DNA of 64,000 nucleotides. It comes from Takifugu bimaculatus. Taxonomy: Eukaryota > Chordata > Actinopteri > Tetraodontiformes > Tetraodontidae. The stretch covers positions 11,163,290 to 11,227,289 of the forward strand of contig CP034993.1 of the NCBI GenBank assembly GCA_004026145.2, in the 5' to 3' direction. Positions 14,261 to 27,296 of this stretch are shown here, piece after piece. Made by a program: the position numbers and the translations under genes. Position 1 is the stretch's first letter; every line of letters begins with the position of its first letter. The notes under the pieces are model-generated. The model had not been told where the DNA came from, made no database searches, and saw only the letters and a list, made by a program, of their open reading frames with translations.

Positions 14261-15717
14261 TTCAGTGTATTAGTGGAGGGATCAAATATCATTTCAAGTC
14301 AATTCCAGGTATAACACATCACACACAACTGTGTAAGTTATTACAACTTAAATACACATTTTTCAAACATGTTTTGCTGACCAAAAGCAATGTGATGTGT
14401 CTTTTCCCCTTGAATTGGTCCAAATGTAAATCCCATCCATACTGACTACTAAGGGGTTTCTCTCTGTCCATCAATAGACAGTGCACCATCATCACTGTCC
14501 ACAGGGAGAGCGCTGGACACCTTGTGATCTGCTGTTTTCTGTTTGGCTCATCAGCATCAGAAAGAGCTGATTGCACTGTCAGCTGGTTGTTTATGGCCTC
14601 CATGTTCAACATTTATCTCCCACACACCCAGCGTCTTACTAATCAACCATTAGTTTACAGTTTGTTTTTATGTCTATATATAGTTAATAAAACAACATAA
14701 AAAATATTTTTGGGGCCAGAGAGATTAAAGAGCTCACTTTTATTTAAACTTTTAAAACTGGCAGTGTTTCTGCTCAAGACAAGATGCTCACACATGCTAA
14801 TTCTGAAGTACTCAGTGCCAAATTCAGGGCCAATTATGTTATTCCAATATAACGAGAGTAAATTCTCCCTTAATAAGTATCATGGCTCATTCTCTTAGTG
14901 TGTATGCACTTTCCGAAACATTAAAGATCTTTGCAGGTGAGGTAAACCAACAAACCGTGAGCCATTAGCATGTTGGTTGCAGCACTGCAGACAACCATGT
15001 CAAATCAAGTTTGTCCTTCATGTCTCACATGTTATTGCAACAATTTTGAACCTTTGGTTCTGCTACTCATTTGCATTCAATGTAAATCAGGCAAATAAAT
15101 CATAAACCATTGTATTAAGCTTGCACAGGTAAAAATATGAATCAATAAAACTTTACGTGCAACAGCCACAGCCATTAGCGATCCCCATAAAAGCAACGGA
15201 CCCGCTTGAAATAATCTGTGTATTAAAGTATGGCTCTGATGGTTTTACTTTGCATTTTTACGATCTTCTCCTACACTGAGCCAAGTCTTTGATGATCAAA
15301 TATGAGCCGTAAACAGACACAAAAACGGCACTCGACACTGCGCTTAATAAGTGTCGGGTTGGAGGGCTTATAAAATGGCGCTTAACAGATACCGTCTTCA
15401 TTTTTTGCCCAACCTAGGGAAACTAATTATTTCAGCATTGTGCTGCGAGGACGGCCGCTGCCTGGGTATTCTCAGTATGGGATCCACTTTGATGTCACAA
15501 ATATGTCCAGTCCTCAGACGCCAGACTGCTAATGATTATTTGGCCCTCGGTGGTGAGTCATCCATCAGCCCATTCAGGATAAGGTAACCACAGGACAAAC
15601 TGGTTTGACACACACACACCTGAGGGAGCGGCTGCATAGCTTATATGCTCTGTGACCAGCCCTGCCACGGTTTGCATTTGGACTTTGAGCATGATTTCCC
15701 TTCTATTGTTATATAAA

Positions 15718-15747
15718 TTGAGGGTGTGGTTATTTAATTGTGTTTAT
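15718..15747 (+). repeat. 30-bp exact dispersed direct repeat, copy 2
   Basis: Identical over 30 bases to 11185-11214, same orientation, about 4.5 kb away. Confidence 0.85.
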
Positions 15748-18700
15748 ATATCACTAATGCACATTAAATGTTAAGGTGATGAAATCATAGGTTCCTGCAC
15801 ACTGTTAATGGGTTTGTCACAGACGCACGTGCGGAGGGTTTAGTCTTACAAAGTGTGTGTTTTCAGCCTAGAGGAGGATTTTGCTGTGCTTTTTTGCAGT
15901 GTTGCTTCAAGGGTGTCAGCAAGCCTCATTTCCTGTCAAAGCCAACGGTCCACTTGAGACTTGAGTACCGACGTACATTTTACACAATCACTCCAAATAA
16001 CCTTAGCTGGTGGGTGCAGCGCACCCACACGATGACCAAGCAAGAGGCTGCATTTAGAAAGTGAAGTAGGTGAGACTTTGCATAGATGCTAATGGCTGTA
16101 GACCAAAGATCAGATGATAAGCTTCCAGGTTTGTGATCACGTTACAGAAACTAGGGAACACAAATTGTACCAGAGCAGATTTTGTATCTGGATGTGCTAA
16201 AAATTCCAAGTCAGTGTTATCAGTGTAAAATAAATGATGCCAGCAGCTTTGCAGCAACATCCCTCTTGCTGTTCCCTTCCTCGGAATGGAATGAATGTCT
16301 CTTTAATTTGCATCGGTCTCTTGTTAAGTCTGCAGCAGTGGAATGAATGTGGCATTGTTTGACTGCAGGACACATCAGTAAAACAACTCTGGCTTGGAGA
16401 GTGTGCGTAAACAGGCTAATAAATGGGTCACATAAACCGTCTTTCAGGGGCGATAAAATAGCCATAAATGTCCATTTGTTTCTCCAGAAGAATTAGGAAT
16501 GCTCCATTACTGACTGTCCCTCTATTGTTCTGTTTTACTTGGCTCTCATTAGCTGCAGTGAGGCCTCGTTTGCCACATTTGTGGGTTTTCCTTCATTCCC
16601 ACTTGAAGTCCCACTAAGTGTGTGAAACCACTGGTGGATCTCTGCTGCTGGAACCTCATTTGGGAGGTGCTTGACCGTTATGATGCCGCACATGTAACAG
16701 CTGTTTTCATTTTCAGGTTGTCACCGTGGCAGCGCGAGCATTACACATCTCCTCTGAGCAGATGCTGTCCAACTGGGACGTCGGCCACACGATTTTCTTC
16801 TTTAAAGCCATCATTTTCAGATTAACATGAAGTTGAAGGGTATTGTAATTTATGTTTTTTCCTAGTTGCTCAAACATGCCTGCTTAATTTATTTTTGGAG
16901 CTTTTTCCAGCTAGTGCCACTGTACTTCTTTGGGTATTCTGCAAGAGATGCGTTTATGGTTTGATTATGATTGAGTTTAAGGTCAGGGTCAGAGTTAGGG
17001 TTAAGGCCAGGGGAATGAATCATATACGTAAATGCTAATTTAAAGATACATGACTGTTGTACAATCTTAATGTATCTAATGTCCATTTATGTATAATGTA
17101 AAGAGGAAAATAATGTACTTACCACAAAATGAGCGGACACGCAGGCAGCCAATTATACCCAAATCTGTGTTTTCTGCTTTCGGAAGCTGAACACACTGGT
17201 TAATATGAGCGAAATATTACGGCCTTGTGGATCTGTCCGTCTGACTATCACGGTTGGGCATTTTCAGGACATATGAGACATCATATTAAGAGTGCACTTA
17301 CAACTTCTGTCAACTCCTTAGGCAGATAACAACCATTAAAAATTCTGAATGAAACGGAAGCAATTTCAGCACGTTTCTAGTGTCGCCACAGAAATTAACG
17401 TTCCTCCCTTAAATCCCCCCTAAATTTTCCTATTTCATCAGGATGTGCCTAAGAAAGTAAAGATTAATGTTGGAGAAGGCACTGAACTGTGCTGTGTAGG
17501 CAAAGCTGTGAGTTTTGGACTCTTCCACCTGTAACTTGTCAAATAATTCAGAATAGGTGCAGTCAGGCCCCACTGCCCCTCAAACAGCACCGCCATCTGC
17601 TTCTGTTTGCCACTCTTTCCCACAATTCCCCTGCCCGTCCAGACATATTTCAGCTACTAGGTGCTCATGACACGTCTTTCTGTAAAAATCAATGAAACGT
17701 CAGCGTGCCTAAACGCACCCCTCTGGACCAAAACCTTTTAGCCTTAGCAACGGAGCCGGTGCGCTGTTTACCATCGGTCCTGAGGTGATCTTGGAGTGGA
17801 GCTTTCAGTGGTGTTTGTTTGCTTAATTAAATCACGACAGCCACCCAGAGTATGACAGGTGAGGAAAGCAGACGGACGAGGATTCCTTGCCTAACTCTAT
17901 GGAGACGCTCACATCCAGGAGCCTGGCACTAATGATTTCATTAACATGGCTAACAGGGCATCAGTACACCTGTTCACCATGTTCCAGCAGATTCCTCTGT
18001 AACCTTGAGGAGACACTTTGAAGACCCTGCCAGCATTACTTTTTGTTTGCTTTAATGGCTGCTACCCGCACTCGTATGCAGTTCAATTACAAGCGTGCGC
18101 CTCTGGAGTTTTGTCTGACGTAAATGCTGATCTCATGCTGTAACTATAATGTGACAATCCGTTTCCTTGTGTTTTCATGCTGTAGATCCCACATGTAAGC
18201 AGTTCACGACAGGGCACTTTACATTTCACCACAAATGAAGAATTGCTTGTAAAGGCAAAAGAGGTGTGGCTGTGAAACACAAGAGTGGCAGTTCTGCAAC
18301 CTACGTCATACTTGATCTGTTACCAACAGTAACACGGTAACACCTACAGTATGGGGCCCTTGAGAACAGCTGAAACAAAGATTTTGAGCCAAAGGCTCTT
18401 GTGGTTGAATGTCTGAAGCTCTGAATCCACACTGTGTTCCCTTTTACATGTCCCAAATGGCTTCCTGTAACTTAAGCGGCTGCCCCATTCAACCCCTTTT
18501 CTCACATCTGTATGCTTTAATGGTCTGTGTCTTGTCAAGAGGGCCAATATGTCTCCTCACTGACTCATCTGACAGCCCCGCTGCCTGAGAATGTGATCGA
18601 TAGCCTCTGAGCCCCCCACCTGACTCTCTTCACAGGTGGATATCATTAAGAAACGAAATATCCAACCAGGCAAGCTGTAGATTGACTCGTTAAATTCTAA

Positions 18701-21700
18701 ATCTCTCAAAAGAACAGACACATTAGCAACCAAACATGGTCTGGGCTACAAATAAAGTACATCTGGGATATGACAATTAATGTTTGAGGTTCGGGGCATC
18801 AAACAGCGATCAATATTCATCCAGATTTTGATGAATGTGTTGTTTGTTAGACCCACGACCTAGTGAGCCAGGATGGTGTCACTTGGACAGAATCTGGTCA
18901 ATGTTGTTTTTGAACTACTTGGAGTGAACGTGGGTTCCCCGGGTACCACGGGGCACTGACCAAGCATCACGGATATGTAGAACCCTTTCTCCTTAAGAAT
19001 CTTAGCCAAGGAAAACTAGCTGAACTTTGTTTAAACAAACTAACACGGAGGTCGGATTCATGCATTGCTAAACATGCTATTTCCCTGAATGCAAGTTAGC
19101 AGTATGCAGTGGGACATGCTTTTTCTCTCTAAATGCTTTTTGAACTGTGAAGTGTATTGAATTTTTCTAAAAGCATACTGAACTCCCCGGGGGAGGAGTG
19201 GTGATAATATCAGACCAAAAGCATCCAGTGTTGGCTATGACTCACGGATTTCGGGGCAAGTTGCAAGAACTTAACCTGAGAAGTGCATTAGATCCAAGCT
19301 GCTGCATTTTGTGGGTTCAGCTGTGCATGAAGATACAGATAAGTCTTTTTTTCTTTTAAAAGATCAGAACTGTACTTTATTATGGAGTGGCATAAGTCTA
19401 ATGGTGCTAGATCCATGCTGATATGAACCGATAGCAGGTTTCTTTATCAGAAACAGACATACAGTCGCCTGTTTTGCACATCTACCCACTTGAACTCACG
19501 CACGCACACAGACAGCATTCCAGTATCTCACACAGAAATGCCCACGTGCGCACACTCAGCTGTTTGAAATCTCATGACTGTACAAACACTGTTCCCCACT
19601 CTACCTTAGACGACACAGACAGATATTTGCTGCTGCTTGTGAAAAACTCTTTTCATGTAACAGGACGCGTTTTCCCAAATGCTGAAGTTACAGTAAAATG
19701 AGGAAGTCTACAACACCTAAAGATAAGGAAAGAAAACATAGATTACAAGGAGATCTCCACATGCCTATCGACATTCTTTCTTGTTTTTGGCACCACTCTA
19801 CGCCATCTTATATTTTGTAACACTTTTGGACATTTACTGTAGCTACCTGAATGCCGTACAATACTGGGGCTTTTAAGAGCTGTGGCTGTCTGTTTTTTGG
19901 CATATGTACTTGGCAGTATTTGGAAGATTTGATACAATTTGAAAAAGTTTGGGGAAGTCTGCAGCTCCACAGCAACGTCTGTTGATTTTAAAGAGGTAGC
20001 CAAAGATATTCGTTTTAACTTCTTGACATGAGCTGATGATATCAGCGTTACCTGGCGTTATCTGGAAAGGCCAGACCCTCCCCAATATCCCTGTAAAATT
20101 CTGAGAGCAATATATCAGCCTGGGAGGACCTGGGAGAGCTGCAGAGGGAGTACTGGGAAGGGTGACTGCCACGGACCAGATCCAGATCTTCTGTTGGACT
20201 TGGCTCAACAGTGAGAACGAAAAAGAGAATTTTTTTCCCCCGATCATCTGTCTATCTTTTTAGAGCTGTGTTGTTAAACATCGTGCTAAAATATATTGTC
20301 AGGGTTAGGGTTAGTACTGTGGGTTTTCAAGAAATGTTTTGAATTGTGCTCAACTTATTTTGATTCATTTGTCTACAAGGTTCTCGATTTATTAAACTGT
20401 TTCATGTACTTAGTTTTAACCATAACTGCAAGCAAGTTGGTTTGGTCAAGAAATCTAAAGAGGGACCGTGAACCCAAAACCCCACCTTAAACCACTTGAA
20501 TTAAATGTATTACTTACTTTCTACTGTTGACACAGCCTCTCTGGTGAGTATTTCTCAGTTTAGGTCAATGTTGGAGTGAGATCGTTTAAACTGTGACCCT
20601 TGTCCACTTTGCACCCCCTGATTTACAACTCCCTTTTCAATTGAGGACGCCACCGACTGGGCTCTGATTGGCTGTTGTCTGCAAAACATTGAAAAGTTTT
20701 AGCTTAAGATAGCCTAACGGTCTCTATCGGGTTTATTAAAGAAGGGAGTCATTTAGAGGTAATTCCAGGAAGGAAACGCCATGCACTATTTTCTTTTAGC
20801 TATTTTGTGATTTGGATCCACTTTTACGAAACTGCGTGTGGTTCAGTTGATGATTGTTGGGAAATACTCCCTCCCTGTTTCTGGTAAGACAAGTCAGTAA
20901 GAAACACTATTTATACTGGTCGCACACCAGACCATTATCCAATCGTAGCTGACGGCAATTCATCACAAACCTTCTTACTATTTCATCAGAGGACAAATGT
21001 GGATGTTCTCCAGCAGTTCATCTCAAGAGTGACAAAAAAAACACGATGCTGGAAAAACAGGATAATCTCGGTCATTTTGCACATTTATCTCGGTACAAGC
21101 CAAAAGCAATGGGGATATATGGCAACTTGTAAACAGGTCCACATGTGTGCTTACCATTATTACCACACTGGGACATTATTGGAAGTCCAAGAAGCCCCGG
21201 ACTTGGTTCCAGAAAGGAGAGCTCTTTACTTCTTGTAATGAATGTGCTGTTTGCCTTATTCTGAGATTAAAAACTAAAAATAAAAACACTGCTGTCTTCA
21301 TGACTGGCCCGGTGAATGAAATATAAAAAGTGTCTGCAGAAATAAAACTGAAAGTCATCCGACGGGTTATTTTTTATGTTTGTCTGTTTGCATGCCAAAA
21401 AAAGAATTAAGTTGAAGTCTGTACAGCCAGACAGCCTGCAGGAGCTTTCCAGTAACATTTGACTTTCCTTTAGCCATAGAAGCAAGTTCAGACAGGCTGT
21501 CTGCTTCCTTGGAGGGAGAAAAAGCAGTCGTCTTGCGGCAGCATCTCGATTATTAGCATTATTCTGTTAATTCTATGTACACCGTTAGTTAACAGATGGT
21601 TTTAATGGCCACTTCGAATGCCAAGATAATGATTACTTCATTAATTAATACATAAAAGGTCAGATGTAGGAGCCTTTGAACTCTGCCCAACTCTCTCAAG

Positions 21701-23280
21701 GGCAGTGCAAGTAAATGATCTAAAATAGAACCATTGAAATAACTATTTTTTAAAAATAAAAAAAAATGGTTTAATCTAGCCTGAACATTTAGCTTATTCA
21801 AATTTAAGGCTGCATGTAAGAAAGAAGAAGAAAAAAAATACCACGGAAATGATCCCTTATTTCCACTTTAAATGCAGCCATTACTCTCAATTTTAAGAGT
21901 AATTATGCTGACTAACTTGTGTTCTTACTTAAGAAAATACCGCAAAGAACATGAGAGCAGGATTTTTCCATCCTGAGTCACAGTTGGGAAAAGAACCGGT
22001 TAGTTGCCTGGTGGAATTACAATATAAACGACAGCGTCAAAGAGTTGCAGAAAAGCAGAAATCTCAGCCAGAACTAAGGCGCACATGACCTTTAAACAGG
22101 CTTTGTTTTTTATTATCTTTATAAACTGTCTTCTGAGCATACATACAAGATGTCTACTAGGACCCAAACCCTCGAATTTCATGGTCAAGATGTCCGATGA
22201 GTGTGTTGCTCCACCGTGGCTTCTGTTCCCCATCCAGGCTGAAAACAGCATTGACGTCAATAGAGCAGTGATCACAGGGGAGATGCAAAGGTTGATGTGG
22301 CAGGAGCTGATCCAGCTGACATCTGAAGATAACGACAGCAGGAGACGGGATCTGACTCTGAGACATTGTAAAGGGAACATTGATGTGCGTAGTCATCTAC
22401 ATGTCTAAACAGGCTTGAATCTGTCTAACATCACTCACGCCACGTTCCATATATCAAGTGCAAAAGAGATTTATAGATGGAAGTTCCACCAAAAAGCAAT
22501 GTTAGTATTTTTCTAGTTCTCACATTGAAAGACTTAAAAGACTATGTGTGTGACAGCGTTCTAGGGCAAAGGACATCCCAAAATAACTTCCCTTTGACCC
22601 TGGGATTAATGGTTATACCGTGACGGGATGGCAAAACACAAACAATGCAGTCGTCAAGCTTCAGCAGGATCAGATTAAACACCACGTTGTGTACCCGCTG
22701 GGAGCTGGAACAGTAAAGACAACAATGGAGAGAGCAAAGGTAAACAGGACAACACGGGACACCTCACCACAAAAACTTTCAGTGACTCATACAGCCACGG
22801 TAAAGAGAGTGGAGTCCGTCTTTTTGAACTTTGTGTGAGCTCACATCCAGGGAATAAGCCCTTATTAATCTCAAAATATAAAGGCTGACAAAAAAACCCT
22901 CTGGCCTATTTAATATTAAACTAAAGATGTTGGAACTGTGATAATGAGTGGAGAAAATAATTGTCAGCAACACCGTAAGAGTGCACCAACTTAATGAAAC
23001 GTTATCTGGGATTATCTAATGACTTACGTGGCCTGAAGACAGGACAGACGAGACGTTTGTCTCCTATCATTTCTAAAATCTCAGGCTAGTCTGTTTCACA
23101 GTTTGTCTTATCACAGCAAAAACAGCTTCCCTGTTTCGGGAGATTCTTGAGATCTCTATCCTGTCCTGTATTTACAGGTCATGAGCTGCCACTGTTGTTT
23201 AGGGGAACAGCCTCTTTCTTCTGGCCCGCATGAGTCCATGTGGAGAAAGAGCCAAACATGGCAGAGTAGATCCTCCAGGT
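15748..23280. other. No gene seen; possible unclassified dispersed repeat near 19745-20250
   Basis: No exon recognised. The minus-strand stretch at 19873-20247 stays open for 124 codons and includes AAAGGCCAGACCCTCCCC (plus-strand sense), a phrase I associate with fish repeats, so it may belong to an unclassified element. A GGGTTA tract is at 20301. Confidence 0.5.
20301..20315. repeat. Short telomere-like (GGGTTA) tract
   Basis: Two consecutive GGGTTA units; a reverse-strand counterpart is at 34826-34842. Confidence 0.7.
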
Positions 23281-23340
23281 GGATGGATGGATGGATGGAT
23301 GGATGGATGGATGGATGGATGGATGGATGGATGGATGGAT
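23281..23340. repeat. (GGAT)15 tetranucleotide repeat
   Basis: Fifteen perfect GGAT units directly followed by an A-rich run (about 23344-23354). There are no spacers, so it is not a CRISPR array. Confidence 0.98.
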
Positions 23341-26300
23341 TTTAAAAAAAAAAACCTAAAGATTCAGCAGTCTTGATTTTGTAATTAGAATTGTTGCTCA
23401 GAATGAAAAGAAATTTAAACCTTTTTGTATACAAGACAAAAGACTAATAATGGGGGAGTTTATGTCTCTTTAATGAGAAATCACTTTAAGATGGACAAAA
23501 GAAGCCAAAACATGTCAAGTATGTTTAAAACAAATTCTTCTGACCTGGTTTCTGACACAAAAGAAAAATATATAAATATTCTTTGATCAAATTATTTGTA
23601 TATTTAAGGTGCCAAATTTCAATATGACAACTTCAAGAACAAACTGAAGTTCGTCAGTGCCCTTTCTTCGTCGACAGACTCGCAAAGCCATTTGTGGGCA
23701 AAAACCCCGAGTTGTTTTTAGCAACGCAGCCAATCTAAACGGCAGCAGACCAAAACGAATGCAGACTTGAGATTATTTTGTTGCCTTGCATTGCTGCAAG
23801 GACAAGTGCACGGTTAATTTGTCATTATCTGGAGGGGAGTAAGAGTGTTTCTGCTCGTCATGTGTTGCTTCATTCAGAGGCTTTTTGGAGCTCAGTGAAA
23901 AACGAAGGAAATGTGAATGCCTGCATGGCTTCACCGGATCTTTTTCATCAAGTTAAAAAAAAAGTGACGGATGAGGAGAAAGATAAAGACAAAAGAACAC
24001 AATAAATAGTTTCTTGTACCACCTAAAGCAATACATCTCCCTGGAGAGGATCCAGCTTGCAACAAGAGATCGAGATAGACGGAGGGAGATGCAGCGATAG
24101 ATTGAGGAGTGAGGGAAATAAGCACCTGGATGAAAGGTATGGAGATGAGAGCATGTAACACTTAAGAGGCTTCACATTGCTCAGAATCACCTCCGCTGCA
24201 TACTAAATGACAGCACGGTCACTTAAATCAAGTCCTCAGTGGGTGAATTAATGCAACCCTCCTGAATTCCACAAATGTCATCATCACATCTGTCTCATAG
24301 CAGCTGTTCTCGGATTTTGCGATATGGATACATGGATGTGGCATCACGCATCTGTACATGATAAAAGAAAACCTTTTTATATGTAAATGATTCTAAATTT
24401 GGTGCATACTAACCCACAATCATCTGTAAGAATGAATAATGCATCTTCTCGGTCCATGAAGCTCTGTGTATGAGTTTTGCTTCCATCTGTATGCACAATA
24501 TTTGGGTTCAATTTAACAGTTTATAGCTCAGTTCATACCGACATACTGCACATTGACATGTTTACATTTTGCACTCGCGAGTCACAATTGAAGGCAAATT
24601 TTGCAGTCTGTAAGCTGGAGGCTGACACTCATTTCTCCTGGATGCAACAGCAGATACAAATGGGTCACTCTCTTAGTTTCTAATAACTTCCTGGTCATGC
24701 TGATGTCAGCCGGGGCTGCTAGTTTACAGGATACAACCACTCATGGTGGCATATTTTCACCTCCTCTCCCCGTTTGTAAGCCACCTTCATGACATTAACA
24801 CCCTTTCTTCCGCATTTACAGGTGACACTGACTCCATTGCTGCGCACAGACCTCTGACTCAGTTTTAGATCTTCAGTGACAACAAACTATGACTAATAGA
24901 TTAGCATACATGCTGTGTGGGCCTCTTCCTCTGTTTTTCTTTGGCCCCCTTAATTGTTCTGGCTTTGTTTAGAGCTCCTGGAGACAACCTTGATTGTAAC
25001 AGATGTTTTATACATATAAAGCTGAATTGAACTGCAATGAAATTTTGCTTCCTGGAACTAATTTGAGCAAAACCAATCAAAATAAGTGTGCAAACCCAAC
25101 ACTGGTGTCATCGCGTGTTTTGAGAGAGAACAGGTAAACTGACATACTTTTGTCTACACAATGACTGACACGGACACTGTGTGTACCGAGAGGTGTTAAC
25201 CAGTGAATGGGATGATTGACCGTATCTGTCTGAGCACGCTCCCTCAGTGTGACAACAGCGCGTACATCTGTCAGACTCACAGGGCATTCTTGTCATTTCC
25301 AATCTCCAAAACCTGTCACTACAGTTGGTTTTAGCATGTTTGGTTAAACCTCGCCACTGTCAGGCAGCACAAGCACCAATGGAGGCAAATACATGAATGT
25401 TATCAAGCATAAAGAGATGAAATATCTCCCTCATTTCATCTCAAAAGGTGATACATTCAGAATCATTTACACAGAACTGTTTAAATCATGTCAGCTCTCG
25501 TGTGACTTGTGAATAAGCTACCTTCATATTTTTTATCACACTGAAATCACTGTTTAAATAGTGAAATGTACATAAACATGGCCATAAGAGGGTATGAATA
25601 GAAACACAGCGGGCTTTTTTTTTTAACAGGGTAGGAAAGAGGAGGCACGCAGGGTTATTAAGGACTCCCATTTCTCCTCAGGGGAGAACAAACTATTTAT
25701 TTTTGAGAAACATCTTTTACACATTCTTTACATACATGTTTACATGTGTGTTTGTTTTTTTCCAGCGAATAAGACTGAACAAGTGCTTCTGAAGGGAGGA
25801 TGCTGCTTATGGAAATGCAACACCTTTCTTCTTAGTGTTTCAAATCTATGCTAAATTTACATCCATTAATAAACAGACAGGTACAAGTCTCTAAGCTAAA
25901 CATAGTGAATTCACAGGTGTTGCTGTCTACTTGTTTCACTGCCGTAATTTATCATTAAAATAAGAAAATAATGTAAGAATTCTGAGCTGAAAGGAAATAT
26001 GAATCAGAAAGGCAACTTACTGTGTAACAGTCAATAACAGCAACAGTCAATAGTCCTCAGTTGCACAGATATTACAATCAGGTAAAAAGGAGTTCAATTT
26101 TTCCTTTAAAGTTGCAACAGAACACGGGTTCCCTGACAGTCACATTATGTTTGTGTCACGTTCAATGTCATAGTGCTGACAGAACCTCAGGTGTAGATGC
26201 ATCGTGGCGACCAGACCATCGAGCAACCTCCAGACAAGTGCTTAATGATGCCTGTAGTTGAAGATGCCGCGGAGCTTCACTTGATCCATTTTTGTCTTGT

Positions 26301-26972
26301 TTGTTGTCCCATCGCATAGTCTAGAGTAAACGCGTCCTGGTCCAGGCTTTGTCCTGAAGCTGACTATTTTCTAAGGTGACCTTAATGGAACATAGATGAC
26401 AAAGCTAATGGCGGAGGATGCACCTTTGCCGTTCATGCAAAATAATAACCAGATCTTTACTGTTGTGCGCAGACACACGGTGAACTGAGATACATAATCT
26501 GTATCAGTCTGAACTTTCCACCCATCTCTATTAAACCATGTTTGGCTCAAATATAATGTTCAAGTCTCAAAAAATGTATTTTACAGCCCAGTGAAGAAAA
26601 CTTTCAAGCCTTCCTCTGGGATACTTCCACCATGGTCCACATCTCGAATGATGCCATATCCTCAAGGCCTAATGCCAGCACTCATCTGACTGATGAGAAG
26701 GCTTGGGTCACTTTCTACACGTGGATCCTGGTGACCAAGCCACTTCTTCTTTGCCCTTCTGAAGTGCACAATGCAGCTGGATAAGTGTTCTGGAGAGAGA
26801 CATCAAATCAATCATTACTTTGGTTGCTTAGAGTGTGCGGTTCATCTGTACTATCACCAACTGGGGCAGTTTCTGTTAAGGCACTACTACTGTTTACATA
26901 GCTTTGGAGTTACTTCTATTGACCGCCACATAGGTGAGTTTTTCCTGGTTCTTAATGAATGTTTGTTCTCTT
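23341..26972. other. No gene seen
   Basis: Ordinary intergenic sequence after the GGAT tract. No repeat family, exon or RNA gene was recognised. Confidence 0.55.
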
Positions 26973-27186
26973 CATTAAGCCTGAAGCGCAGTGTTTATTA
27001 AGCCTGTTCGGCGTGGTTGGCTTACATGTGTCCTGTGTGTTGTTACACCTAAGTTGCTATCTATTTACTGTTTTCTTTATTAAGCCTGTAGAACGGTGTG
27101 CTCACAGAAACTTCATTTATTAACCTGTTCAGTATGGTTCACTCTCATGTGACCACTAGTGGTGCCAATTAAATTTCTATTTTTGT
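26973..27186. repeat. Diverged tandem duplication, about 105-bp period
   Basis: Two units, about 26973-27074 and 27076-27186, share the ordered phrases ATTAAGCCTG, GYGTG, TTATTAAnCCTGTTC, TGGTT and CATGTG. The second unit is diverged by substitutions and small indels. The unit type is not recognised. The hAT element inserted about 110 bp downstream. Confidence 0.55.
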
Positions 27187-27288
27187 TTATTGGTGAGTCT
27201 CCATAGTAGGAGTGGCTGACTTTATTGAACTGCTTGTTTACCACCTTAAGCCATCTGGTTTGCTCCTTGGTTGAGGTGGTGTGTTAGC

Positions 27289-27296
27289 ACATAGTG
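27289..27296. repeat. Target-site duplication of the hAT element, left copy
   Basis: ACATAGTG lies directly before the left terminal CAGG and matches the right copy exactly. Eight bases is the standard hAT target duplication. Confidence 0.92.

Larger units (their letters stand above)
11215..15717. other. No gene seen; several homopolymer and dinucleotide tracts
   Basis: Includes G9 (about 11419-11427), A/TA (12136), C14/CA (12276) and G16 (14245) tracts. Overlapping ORFs of 97-98 aa on opposite strands at 13548-13944 have no recognisable domain. Positions 15340-15600 are repeat-free with AACTAATTATTTC and CTAATGATTATTTGG and could be a regulatory island. Confidence 0.55.

Noticed and set aside
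23281..23340. Regular repeat array that might be taken for a CRISPR
   Set aside because: Plain GGAT tetranucleotide repeat with no spacers, in a vertebrate genome.
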